A stretch of DNA of 64,000 bases from assembly GCF_023973825.1 (NCBI RefSeq), contig NC_090124.1:2473501-2537500 (forward strand). The letters run 5' to 3'. The translations under genes were made by a program, and so were the position numbers. Of this stretch, positions 1 through 12,245 are shown one piece after another (position 1 is the first letter of the stretch; every line of letters begins with the position of its first letter). The notes beneath the pieces are model-generated. The model saw only the letters and a list, made by a program, of their open reading frames with translations, was not told where the DNA came from and did no database searches. The DNA comes from Plasmodium brasilianum (taxonomy: Eukaryota > Apicomplexa > Aconoidasida > Haemosporida > Plasmodiidae).

Positions 1-517
1 TATATATAATAATGAAAAAGGGGCCAAAGTGATAAAAAAACAATCTAATAGGTGCATATTACATAAGGCGCAATGCTATACAGAAGTCATTGATTAAAAA
101 AACGCAATTTTTGATGGAAAACATTTCCATTTTGAAAAAAAATGGATTAAAAAAAAAGATTATCAGAATTTCCTTGAAGAAAATAGGAGAATTTGTGATA
201 TAGATTTAAAAAAAATAAAATTCAAAAATTATGGATATAAAATTGCTATGTTTGTTATTTTTTACTTGCTTGCAATAGGAATATACGTATTATCAGGATA
301 AAAATCTTTGAGCACTGCATGGAAAAATCTTGAAGAGGGTAATATATTGAAAACTTTGTATGACTTTGTGGATAAGTGGGGAACAGATGTAAGGGCCTAT
401 ATATTTTTAGCATTATTCAATGTACTTATTGTTATATTGATTATTGTGCTTGTAATAGGAATTTGTAAGGTTTTAAGAAATAATGAAAAATATAATAAAA
501 TTAAGTTAATGACTTAG
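1..517 (+). pseudogene. fam-l: fam-l pseudogene, 5' end outside window
   Basis: This is the second exon of a fam-l copy cut by the left edge. One reading frame (positions congruent to 2 mod 3) gives the family landmarks in order: the SLLNKAQYYTEVIDY-like stretch, an FDGKHFHFEKKWIKKKDY-like block, a hydrophobic segment, and a second hydrophobic segment followed by LRNNEKYNKIKLMT at the stop. Two in-frame TAA codons interrupt it, at 95-97 and 299-301, so only the last 69 codons are open. The product would have been a small two-membrane-segment exported protein. It is read as a pseudogene because both stops lie in the frame that otherwise matches the family end to end. Exon 1 cannot be assessed. 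Confidence 0.85.
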
Positions 518-3500
518 TAAAATGTACAATAATAAGCATATATCTCATTACAATTAAACCCTTAATAGTAAGTAATGTGTGTAATATTTTTAGAGATATT
601 CTAAATGAGAATACATATAATTTCTAAAATATTAAAAATTAACATTAATGTAATTGGTATTTTTATCGAACAACAATATAAATATATGTTCCTCATTTTT
701 TTGTGAATTTGAACATTTAAAATTTTATTATTTTTATTTTAACATATAATTTACACTTAACTAAAAATACTTATTATAAAAATTATGTTTGTACATAAAA
801 ATAGATTTCAATGAACCATATATATGTTCTTCAAAGTGAATAAACAATAGAGTTATTCATATAATTTTGTTGAATTGAGTTAAATTATATTATAACTACC
901 AATCATTGTCTTCTATACTGTAGAATGTTTTATTATAATATTATTATTTGTTAAGTTAAATAAAAGAAAATATATTATTTGTTTCACATTAACAATAAAC
1001 TTATCTTGTTTTGTACTTAATTAAACTACATGAACGTATCTTTTTACACTGTTATATATATAAATATAAATTTGTACATAAAAATACCATTAATATTTAT
1101 TTTATATGATATTTTTTATGAGATGTATATAACAAAATATATTTATTGAAAAATTATTCGTAAAAGTCTTTTGGTTTTATTATTATTACATAATTGTGAA
1201 AATATAAATATATAATAAAATAATATCTTTTTGGAATGTGGAAAATTTATTATTGTTTAATAATTTGTGTAATTTTAAACTTTAAAATTAATTGAACAGT
1301 AAAAACAAATTATTATATTATTATTGTTCCTTATTATATTATTGTTTCTATTCTTTATATATTATTTTAATGTATATTATATTGAAAATGTATAAATATA
1401 TCATATATTGTTTTTATTTTTTATATCATTAAACATTTTATTTTGTAAATTAGTTTTAATAAGATATTAATAGGTAATATTTTTATTTATTCAGAATGTA
1501 ATGATTAACATTATAATATCTATTACAATATAAAATAGATAAAACTTTGTTACTGAAAAAATATATAAAAGTAGTTCTGTTTAATTCTATCTAGAATTTC
1601 AGAAGTAATATAAACATTTTTTTTTCCTTTCTACAATATTATTGCAAGTTTATTGCATTAATTTTAAAATAATAATATATCTTATTTTTATTAGTAATTA
1701 GAAAATGTAGAATTATAAAATATAATTAAAGTTTTCAAATTACCAATGATATAACAACATTATTTATGAAAAAATTTTATAATTAAGTACTAGACAAATA
1801 TATTGTATTTTATGTTTGCCTTAAATACATTAAGGTTTAATACTCATAAAATATTTTATCACTTAAATTTTGTTTGTATATTATTTTATTTTATTTATTC
1901 CATGGATGAATATTTATAGAATAAAATATATAACCAAGCATTTGAAATGAAAGTTATATAATAGATATATATAAAATTCATGGCGTATGTATATTTTTAT
2001 ATTAATATAAATATTATTAATTTATATCGGCTTATATATTTCAAAAATTAAATTTAATTTCTTGATAATTTCTTTGCAATTACTTTCATATTTCAGTAAT
2101 ATGTACATATTGTATATATTGAATTCTTGATATATGTAATGTGCCATAAATATTGAATTAACAACCATAAAATACTTATTTAATTAATAATACATGTTAC
2201 ACGTTCTGGTTTTTTATGTAATCTCGTCTATTTTTTTTTGGACAAATTTTTGGATAACATTATTTATTACCCAATTATAGTTAGAATTATGTAATTGCTT
2301 AAAATATACTAAACAGAATAATATTTAGTTGTAATTATTCATATTATGGAAGTGCTATTATAAATTCAATTATTTTAATTTTTTTTTTAATTTTACTAAC
2401 TCGTTTATATATATTGAATATCTATGACTCATATTCAATGAAAAATATGTCTGTTTAACCTGTTTTTCAGGGTCCTGTTTCATTGCCCATTTTAACTACT
2501 TTATTATAATATAAAATCTGGGACTTAAGCAAAGAATCGTAAACATAAAGCATAAATAATATACCCATGAAATGTACTAACTTTAGTAGTTAAATAGAAA
2601 AAAATTTTATAAATGTTCTAACATTTATTCAGATATATGGCTTTTCTGTTTAATCTCTAATTTCCTTCTAATTTGAAACTTCTTATAAATTGGGCTATAA
2701 ATTCCGTTGTTTATTATTTACAATTATCCTATAAATAGAACACTTCTATTAATTAAATAAAAGGAGTTTATCCATTTTTAGTTTTTTCAGTACACACAGA
2801 ATATTTAACTAAATATAATTTTTTAAAATTGTCTACCATTTTTTTCTACTTCTTCGCCTATTTATGAGTCCTTTTTCCACTTATTAGTCATTTTTTCTAT
2901 ATGAATGTATAAAAATTATGATTATGCTATGTTCCCATAACACATGAACTTTTCCACGATTTATATTCGTAATATTTGGTATATATATGAGTCAGTTCAT
3001 GATATATATATTTTTTCCAAGAACATATCTCTTTATATGTTAAATTATGTAATTTTTTATTTTTTGTTAATATGAAATAATGCTTTACAATATAAATTGG
3101 AAAATTAGGGAAAATGCGAAAATTAGGGCCTTTTGTTTTTTGTTAATAGAAAAAAATGGAAAATAAAAAAATATAAATTTCTTTGAAAAAGGGTAATATA
3201 ATAAAATATATTTTTAAATTGATACTTAGAAGAAATAAAAAAAAAGAGGAATAATAAATTTTTAGATAATATATCAAGTGCAGTTATAAAAGGAAAATAA
3301 AATAAAAATTAATTCAAGAACCATCTTTTAAAAGAATAAAGAATAAAATAAATATAAAAAAGCAATAGAATATATTTAAAAATTTAAGTCTATTATATTA
3401 ATGGTCACATTTATACAGTGTTATCCGTTCATTTTATATCAAATAAAATAAATCAAAAAATATGTACATATATTTATGAATAACATTGTTAAATAGGGTA

Positions 3501-4459
3501 ATGTTAAACATTATGATTATAAATGACTATTAACTCTTATTTAACTAGTAAATATATAATAAACATTAATTCAATAAATTAAGGGAAATTTTATATCTAT
3601 ATTGTTTAAAATTAAAAAAACGCAGCTCATGTTATATGGTGAAAAAAAGTACACTTTATTCTCAATTATTATATAATATTAAGGATATAAAAAAAGTTAC
3701 TAGATTGAGGAATTTTATACCTTCTGCTTAAGTTCAACCGAGGATTGAATTGTTAATATTTGCACTAATAAATTTAAATTTAAAGAAAAATATTTAATTA
3801 TATTAGACATTCTAATTATAGAGGCATTATTATGATAAACTGAAATAAATGTAGTAGTAACTAATAAATATTTTTCTCATAAAAATAAACAATGATATAT
3901 AATTTTAAATAACATAATATTTTTATAAATTACAAGAATAAAAGAAAAGTAATTTTTTAAAATATAATATTTTTCATATATTAAATAAATTCTATAACAA
4001 AAAAAAATATATAAGAACAAATACTATTAAAACAGAAATAATATAAATGCGAATAAATTTAAAAATAAATTGTGTTTTTTTATTTATGCAAGGAAATTTA
4101 CAGTAACCATTATATAACTATTCTATGTTTTGAGTTAATATTAGTTTTTTAATGTAAACATTGCTCACTTTATTATTTGTTTTCATTGATCCAGTTTCAT
4201 TTTTTTTCTATTTTTTTTTTTTCAATAAGAATACTTTTCGATTAATAAAAATATAATATATTAATTTCACTTAGTTGTATAAAGAAAAATGTTTAATTTA
4301 TCTATTCCTATTTTATATGTTTTCTATTATACATATTTATCTGTCTTCTAGTCTTCATTTATACATGATGTAATATATAACTTAGAAATTAAATAGATGA
4401 AAATTTTGTAATTTCATTCCGTTCATTTTACTATAATATTTATTATTTTTATTCGCAAT
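518..4459. other. Gene-free spacer, fam 3' flank then low complexity
   Basis: No supportable gene. The first 1-1.5 kb resembles the DNA after the other fam-l/fam-m copies: a TTTTTGTGAATTT-like stretch near 700, and a block near 1000-1130 (TTTACACTGTTATATAT, then ATATTTATTTTAT and TTTTATGAGAT) that recurs after the gene ending at 23957. Stretches at about 2460-2530 and 2830-2960 are less simple in composition and could be decayed coding sequence on the minus strand, but no family could be named. Confidence 0.5.
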
Positions 4460-5440
4460 CTATTTCATTTTCTTTTCTTTAAACCATTCTTTCCATAGTT
4501 TATTTTCTATCCAATTTATATAAAAGGATGTTATCCAATTGTTATAGTCTGCCATAGTTTCTTTATACCTTTGTGTTACCATAATTTTTGCATCATCTAT
4601 ATATTTTTTATTAATTCTCTCAATTAAAAGGTTCCACATTTTATTTTCTTTTTCTCTACTTTTTACCCAATATGGATATGCTGCAACTTTTATGTAATGA
4701 TCTGGATCTTCGCGCAATCCAGTTTTCTCCCAGCGTTCCCAATAACGATCTGCGTAAAATTTACTGGGTAATAATTCCCATGCATACTTCTTCTTTTTAT
4801 TCCATTTAATCAATTTGGATTTCATAATTTTATTGTAGACGGATATATTTTCATTGAACCAACTTTCAAATTCTGACATTATATAATCTAATCCATGTGT
4901 TTTGAACCATTCTATGCATTGATCGTCACTCCAGTTTGAACATACATCATGAAGATTTGATTGATGATCTTTGAACATACTGGGATTACACTGCATCAAT
5001 TTATCCTCTAAGTATTTCAAAAAATTATTAAATGCCTCCTTTATGTTTTTAATGCAAGCTTTCCTTTCCTTTTCAAAATCTTCTATCATTTCTTTTTCCT
5101 GTCTTCTAAGCCATAATTCCCAAAGAGAATTTTTATATTCTTCAAATATATGAATTTCCTTTAACTTTTGTCTTAAATATTCTTTTTGCATATCTTCAGA
5201 ACTATTGTAACTTTTACGAAGTGAAGGCTTTGTTTTTCCAGTAAATATCTAAATAAAAATTTAAAAAATAATATATTTTTAATATTAATTTAATTTTTAG
5301 ATAGAATTAATTAAAATTTAAATACATATACTTCAAATATTTTGTCCTACCCAACTAAAGCAACCATTATCATTTTCAGTGGTAGAAGATAATTTAAATA
5401 TAACAGCAGAAGCTGATACAAAAAGGAATATTGCTTTCAT
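4460..5440 (-). CDS. Tryptophan-rich antigen (TRAg) family protein
   Basis: Two exons: 5351-5440 (30 codons) and 4460-5248, joined in phase 0 across a 102 bp intron with GT at 5350 and AG at 5250-5249. Spliced length is 292 residues. Exon 1 encodes a signal peptide-like start (MKAIFLFVSASAVIF) followed by a short acidic/Asn stretch. Exon 2 is helical, charged and very rich in tryptophan (15 Trp, including YWERWE, NWSDD, EWF and LWKEWFKE), which is the signature of the Plasmodium tryptophan-rich C-terminal domain. Members in other malaria parasites are exported or merozoite-associated and some bind erythrocytes; that role here is inferred. The gene is uninterrupted and reads toward the left. 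A shorter start at 5191 would lose the signal peptide, so the two-exon model is preferred. Confidence 0.9.
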
Positions 5441-8143
5441 CTTTAATAATATATAGTGTTATTTTATATTATTTAATTTTCAGTGAAATATATTAAATTA
5501 CAAAAGCACACACTCTAAAATAACAAGTACAAAAATATAATGGAACAATAGGAAATGGTTAATAGAATATATTTATATTCCATTTGAAAAAAAATAATAA
5601 AATAAACATTTTTGAGTAAAAGAAATATAGATCAAAAAAATTACAAATTGTAATCTTTATTAAGAATTAATTTTAAAAAAATGTTATAACAAATATGTAG
5701 AGAAATGTCTATATCTACTTACATGTAATTAAATATTTATTTATGTACTAATGTACCCTTATAATAATTTAATTAATAATTTTATTTATTATTTTTAAAT
5801 ATTTAACTTTAAAATATAAACAATAATAATAATATATATTTTTATTTTAAAACATAATATAAATAAATATATATATATGTGCATATATATAGACAAAACT
5901 TAAAGCGTTATAATACATTATTACATTCATTGCTTTTTAGCATGTAGGCGTATCATTAATGTCAGCTATATATGTTTTATTAATAAATACAGTATCCTTA
6001 TCATTAATATTTTTAAGATAATATTTTTTTTTTTTAAGAAAATATTATTCTGTATAATTATATTTTACGCTATATATACTGATATAGAAATGAAGATAAA
6101 TATTAAATTAGAAAAAGCTATAAAAATAAATAATTAAAATTTTTAAACTCAAACTTACATAAAGCTTAAAAATAAATGACTATTATACAGAGGAAAATAA
6201 TGAGTTAAAAAAAAAAATCTTAACATTTAAAATGTATTATATTTTCCTTGTATTTTTTTACACCTTTTTTCAACCATCTTTTTTTTACATTATTTTATGA
6301 GCTTTTTTAATTTTATTTTTTATTCTTCTAATTATTCTATTATATTTTGTATTTATTTTATATATTATATATATTCCTTTTAGCTATTTTTTTTTTATTT
6401 TATTTTTACTTTATCTCTTAATTTTTTTAAATTTTTTATGTTATTTTTTTATTTTCTTATATTATTTTTTCATTATTTTTATATTATTTTTTGCTTAATA
6501 TTTTATTTTTTATTTCCCATTTTTTTTTTTATTAATAAAAGTTTTCAGTGGAATAAATCTTTGCTTATATAATTTTTTATTATTATATTTTCATAGCAAG
6601 AATATTATTTGCTATATTAGTAAAATTCTTTAATAAAAGCGTTTTTTATGAATATATTATTAGAATTGTCACTTAAAAAAAAATTTAATATTTTTGGAAT
6701 AATGTTAAAAGATAATTTAAAAAGAAATTTTTTGATAATAGGAAGTATATTAATATAAAAAATATGTTTGACGCACTTTTTATGAATGTTGAAATATGAG
6801 CAAGGTAAAAAAATGTTTATTTTTAAGAAAAAAAAAATTAATTTATTTAATATGAAGGTGAATCATTACTTAAAAATTACACAATACATTAAACGTTAAT
6901 TAATAAAATGTTTTAATGAAAACAGAAAATGATAATATGATAAAATATATTTATATAACATAACATAAAATGGCAAATGAATAATGTTTTAAAATGGATT
7001 TGATATATCATTGCCATGATTTACTATAAGGTTGTTCTTAGTAATATTTCATAAATCATTAATAATAATTATTTTACATTTTAGAAATTTATAGGTAATA
7101 AAATAAATAATTCAATCCTTTAGAAATGTTATTCTATAGCAATTCTTAATTGAGAATTCCTCACACATTTGTAGTATAATATAAAGTATATCGATTTATG
7201 GTATCTTTTTGTATTCTTCTAAAAATATAAAAAGTACATTTTTTTTTTATCAATATATATATATGCGAATGTGCTTTTCTTATTAGACCGTATATATTAT
7301 GTAGAAAATGAAATTCTTTATTAAGAAATGGAATTTTTAAATATGATTTTTTAATTTTGCAAAAATTTAAATAAAAAAAAACAAATATGTCTAACAGATA
7401 AGTGTTTAAAAATATACAAAAAATGAATGGCATTAATATGCAAAATCTATTAACTTGTAATCGATTAAAATGTTTTCATTAAGTATATATAATATATATT
7501 TTTTTTTAATATGATTTATAATATATATTTTTTGTTGTTACCATTACTTTTTCATAAATAAAAAAAGTTTTTTTCTTTTTTAGTTTTTATAAACAAATTT
7601 TTTATATAAATTAAAACATGAAATGATCGAATAATGGGAATGTCTAAAAGATACAAATAATTGTATTTAAAAATCTGAAAATAGCAGTATATTAAGATTT
7701 AATGGATTAAAATATAATTATATAAATTTTTGTAATCATATGGTATTAATTCATGAATAGTGTATCAATTTATTTATTTTGTTTTTTTTATTATTCAAAA
7801 TTATAATTTTTCCCAAGTGAAACATTTTAGGAAAATACGAATATTAATATTTTTTTTTTATACTTGTATTAACACCTTACTACTTTTACTGCAACAAGTA
7901 TTAATATAGTGTTCTAACGGATAATATTACAGACATAAAAAAACACATATATAATTGGAATATATTTTAAATACCTCAATTTAAAAGTTCATACTTCATG
8001 CTTATTTTTTTCTTTTTTATTACTTATTACTTTATATTCTTTTTCATTTACAGTAGACATTACAATATTTAAATAATATTTTTCATTAATAGATCTTTTT
8101 CTTAAATAGCATCTAAATATATTTTGGATGGATATCTATGAAT
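5441..8143. other. Gene-free spacer upstream of TRAg
   Basis: This lies between the 5' end of the TRAg gene and the 3' end of the STP1 gene, both on the minus strand, so it should contain the TRAg promoter. No conserved motif was recognised. It includes the pyrimidine-rich block at 6225-6545. An open frame on the minus strand at 7161-7433 (90 codons, Phe/Ile/Lys/Tyr-rich) has no family features and is not called. Confidence 0.5.
6225..6545. repeat. T-rich low-complexity block
   Basis: About 320 bases dominated by runs of T interrupted by single A or C (TTTTATTTT-like units) on the plus strand, with very few G. It is degenerate rather than an exact tandem repeat. Homopolymeric dA:dT tracts like this are common in malaria-parasite intergenic DNA and may affect nucleosome placement upstream of the TRAg gene; that effect is inference. 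Confidence 0.6.
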
Positions 8144-10745
8144 TTATAAAATGTGTTTTTCTGCTACTTCATCAGATTTGTCTACTTTCCCGTAATTAAC
8201 TACATAATTTACCTATATGTCTTCTTCTCTTATCCAATCTTCTATTTCATCCCTTAAATTATCTTCTTTTGTATGAAGATGGAATTCGTTATTTCTTTTA
8301 TTTTCTAAATTATTGATGTTATATTCAATTATATGTTCTGTAATTTTTTGTTTTTTTCGAATATTCTTCTGTCTTCCATTCATTTATGCAACTATCTAAA
8401 TATGATTCCTTGTTTTCAAAATTCACCTCCTTTTTATATTCTTCTAACATGGTCATAAGTGCTAGAATACACAGCTTTGTTAATAATTTTTTTTTTATAT
8501 ATTTATATAATTCTTCATAATTTTCTTGGTGCTGCAATTCTTCTATATTTCTTAGTGTTACATAATTTTTTGTATCTTCTTTTACACATTCATCTGACAT
8601 ATTGTTCAAATCCATTTCCAGTTCCTTTATCCAGTGCTGTTCCAAATATTGTTCTATAATAATACCCTTTTTTGATATCCAGTGTTTCCATAGATCTTTT
8701 TCTATTTCTAAAAATGGAACTTTTTGAGTTTCATTTGTATGATTCTTTTTTAATTCTACAAATATTTTTATATAAGCTTGTTCTTTTTTCCATTCATTTT
8801 TTAAATTAATAAACCAATCGTCTTTTTTAAGTTTTTCAGAAATATTTTTATGTCTTTCTACCCATTTATTCCATAGAATATTTTTTTTTGTATTATCATT
8901 GATACACTCAATATTTTCTGTTACTAGATCATAATCTATTAAATTAGTATAGATTTTATAATTCTTTTTTGCGAATTCATCTATACATATTTTCAAGAAT
9001 TCTTCTTTGTTGTTTTCCCATTCTTCATTTCTAAATTCTTCGAGTACTTCCATATGTACCTCTATTATAGTTTTGGATCTATCTTTTTTTTGCTTTGACG
9101 AGTTTAGATTATTAGCAAGTTCATTTATTTTAATTTTTTTTACAATTTCTTCCTTATCATATATTGGGTATTCTAAATTATCATCTATTAAAAGGTTAGT
9201 TTTGTTTTTAGAGAATGAAGGTACTAGTATTCTCAGGAATTTCACTTGTCTTCGTTTTATTATTTTTTTTTTTTTAAACATTCCTATTAAAATGTACTAT
9301 AAAAAGAGAATTTCTTATATAAGCAATTATTACAGTAATAAACTTTTAATATTATATTTAATATTTATTTTTAATTTTACCTTAATAAAAAGGGAAAATA
9401 CAGTAACGCATAGAATGCTTATTAGAGAAGGAGATATGTATGAAATAACTGTATGTTCTTCTGAATCTGCAATGGTATTTTAAATATATACGTAACATAT
9501 TGTGGTTATCTTAAAAATAGAATAATAAGTAGAATTAATGGTATCTAGAATTTTAGAGAGTTCATTATAATTAGGAAAACCTGAAGAAGGTACTGATACT
9601 TCAGAAGATAGCGATTTAGTTGCAGGAGAATGATATTCTAGTGATACTTTAGCATCTGCATGGTGCAATGTATTAGGGGATGGTGGTAATGCATTTTCAA
9701 GTTCAGGTTGTGGTAATGTTTTAGAATCTTCAACTTGGTGCATGGGCATATCTTGAATTTGTGTACTTTTATCTGTTGTTCTTGGAGGTTCATTTGAAGG
9801 AAGTGCTCGAGGTTCAATTTGTGATTCTTGTTGAATATCGTGCTGAATTGAAGTACTGGGTTCACTTTGACTTTGCATTTGTTGTGCATTATGAGGGTCT
9901 TCTTCCGCTGATACCTTATGACTAGGCGGAATAAAAGCTGTATTTTGACTTTCTACTTCTACAATCTTATTTTCTCCTTTAGGTAAACTTGGTACAGATG
10001 TGTATGATGTCTTATCCTTGCACACAGAAAATGTTTTAAATATATCATGTTTTAGTATATTGCATTGTCTTGTTGGAAAATGGGATGGTTGAGTATTGCA
10101 TTTATTTATAATTGGTCCTTTCTTATTGTTAAAATACATATTTTTACCGTTAATCCATTCATTATATTCTTTAATTTTTCTTGAACATACTTCATCACAA
10201 TTATCTTCATCAATATCTCCATTTTTAAAGCAAGTTATTCCTTTTATTCTTGCTTCTTTTTCTTCGCAGAAATCTTCTACTTCATATTTTAAATTTAAAA
10301 GTGCTAAATCTCTTTCTTCCATAATCACAGGGCATCCTCCATGTTTATTAAGTTTTGCATAGTAAGATTTTGCCCAAGTATATAATACTCTTTCCCAAAG
10401 TACTTTATTTTGATATGGAGGTGTAGTCTTATTCTGAATTAGATAATTAGCCAAACCTTTGCATTCTTCCCTAAATTTGTTTTTTTCTTTCTCATCCTTT
10501 AATGAACGAGTTTTACTTATTATATGTTGAGTAATCCTTCTAAAATATGGGTCTCCAGAGAATCTGAAAAAGGTGGAACCTAGAGCTTCCCGTGGCTAGA
10601 TTTAAGGGAATTATGAAGAATTATGTAGGTATTAATTTTTATGTAAGTTTTATTACCACTTTTTCTGTCGTAAATGAATAATGTATGAATAAATTTAATC
10701 ATACTAAAAAACGAACAATATTACCAGTGATAAACATTCTTCCAT
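8144..10745 (-). pseudogene. STP1: STP1 family gene, frameshifted and interrupted
   Basis: Reads right to left. Exon 1 10725-10745 (MEECLSL, donor GTAATA). Exon 2 9581-10595 after an intron 10596-10724: a Cys-containing N-terminal domain (GSTFFRFSGDPYFRRITQH, VLWERVLYTWAKSYY, KLNKHGGCPVI), then a Pro/Ser/Gln/Thr-rich linker. Exon 3 9381-9466 encodes a membrane segment (SLISILCVTVFSLFIK). Exon 4 runs from 9296 (YILIGMFKKKK) into the Trp/Glu-rich cytoplasmic domain (VHMEVLEEFRNEEWENNK, ILWNKWVERH, WKHWISKKGIIIEQYLEQHW). The frame stops at 8325, but the matching family tail continues in the next frame after a T7 run at 8351-8357 (ITEHIIEYN..., EIEDWIREED). It then meets a TAG at 8213-8215 and reads on to a final stop at 8144-8146 (EVAEKHIL). 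Exon 2 also has an in-frame TAA at 9480-9482 unless an intron at 9467-9580 is spliced out. STP1/SURFIN-type proteins are large surface or exported antigens. The family call is strong; the exon 2/3 junction is less sure. Confidence 0.85.
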
Positions 10746-12245
10746 GGTAACTTAATATTTATACTCTAATTTGCCTTAAATAACAATATATAAGAAAATT
10801 ATTAATTTGTAGCTTTTATTAATAGCGAATTTTTAAATTAATGTATATTATTAAAAAAAAATTATATATTTATCAAGCACATAAAAATTTTTGTGTGAAC
10901 TAAAAAATAATTGAATACGTTACTATTTATATTATATGATTCTTATGTTTTTTTAACTTAAATAAATATATCAGAACTGGAAATATATCCGAACCCTATA
11001 ATGATACTAAATAGCTCTTAATTATATATCTGTTAATAAAATTACTATACTATTTATAAAGAAAAAGCTAAATAACTAACAATAAAAAGTTACATATATG
11101 TTACATCAACAAGTAATGTTAAAGTTAATCTGAAAATATTTCATTAAATTATGTATTGCGTTTTTTCTTTTTTTTTTTATATAAAGACATAAATATTTAA
11201 TTAAAATGTTTTATATTAATGTAAATTACACTTTTTATTCTTCTATTTTTCCGAAAATAGATAATCCATAAAACATGTCCTTATTATTAAGTATAATATA
11301 TTTCCTTTTTATTTTGTTACTTTTCTTAATTTTCTTTTTCTGTTAAATAATATAGGCTTATGACCATGTTGCAATAGTTTTTTATACTTAGTACGTTGTA
11401 CTATAGAGAACAATTAGCAATATATAAAGTATAATAATTTTTTCCTATACTTATGTCATGTACTTTTAATATATATTTATATGAATTTTCTAATAGTTAA
11501 CTATTTATTTTATAAATTACTGCACGGTTTTATAAATTTTGTAGTAATTTTAAATTTTATTTTTTTAATATATTTTAAACAATAAAGTAAGGAACAGATT
11601 ATAATATATATAGGATAGAATACTATAAAAAATATATTTTTTTTCATTTATCATTATATTTATTATGTTATTTTTATAATTAATATCTTTTTAGCGGTAA
11701 TAATATGTTTTTCTAAATTATGTTTTTAACATTAAAATTATTATTAAAGAAACATAGTTAAAATTAGTTGTAAGTATCTTGAAGTGTAGAACAATGTATT
11801 TTCTATATATTATAAAATATAGTTTCTATATATTCCATAATGTGGATAAACTCAATATTCATAAATGCATAAAAATATTTCGAAATTTTATATATATATT
11901 TTATATTTTAAAGTTTTAATAATAAAATAAAATAATTCTTCTACTACATTGGATAATTAATTTATATATTTGAATATGAATAAATGATTTGAAATAATTT
12001 TATTTTAATGAAAGCTAGATTTTTAAAAGTTAAATTAAGATGAATTTTTCTTAGTATATTTTAATGTTATTTTTTTTTTTAGATATTTTAAAAAACTTCA
12101 TATATATATATTATTATTTTTTACAAAAAAATAAATAAAAAAAAAAAGTTATATGAATGATATTCTTTCTTTTATATTAAAAAAATCTTATATTTTTGTT
12201 ATTGTTTTCCTTACTGGATATATTGAAATTTTAAAAATTTATATC
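10746..12245. other. Divergent intergenic region between STP1 and first fam-m copy
   Basis: This is the only head-to-head spacer in the left part: STP1 reads left from 10745 and the fam-m copy reads right from 12246. It therefore should hold two opposed promoters. It contains the conserved fam upstream element at about 11786-11838 and otherwise shows only AT-rich low complexity. Confidence 0.55.
11786..11838 (+). promoter_or_regulatory. Conserved fam-l/fam-m upstream element
   Basis: A TAGAACAATGTATTTTCTAT-like core is followed by repeated TCTATATATT. It begins about 460 bp before the exon 1 ATG at 12246. Eight other fam copies here have a related block at a similar distance. The preceding bases (AAAATTAGTTGTAAG) also match the copy at 58981. 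A promoter or 5' UTR role is inference from conserved position. Confidence 0.5.

Noticed and set aside
2830..2960. Possible minus-strand relic with NKWKKDS-like residues
   Set aside because: Too short and interrupted to assign to TRAg or STP1 with any confidence.
3105..3135. Two AATTAGGG words near each other
   Set aside because: Only two copies at irregular spacing; not a telomeric array.
7161..7433. 90-codon open frame on the minus strand
   Set aside because: Phe/Ile/Lys/Tyr-rich, no family motif, no splice partner, and open frames of this size occur by chance at this base composition.
9007..9483. 158-codon open frame on the plus strand
   Set aside because: Lies antisense to STP1 exons 3-4; its residues are mirror products of the Glu/Lys-rich coding strand.
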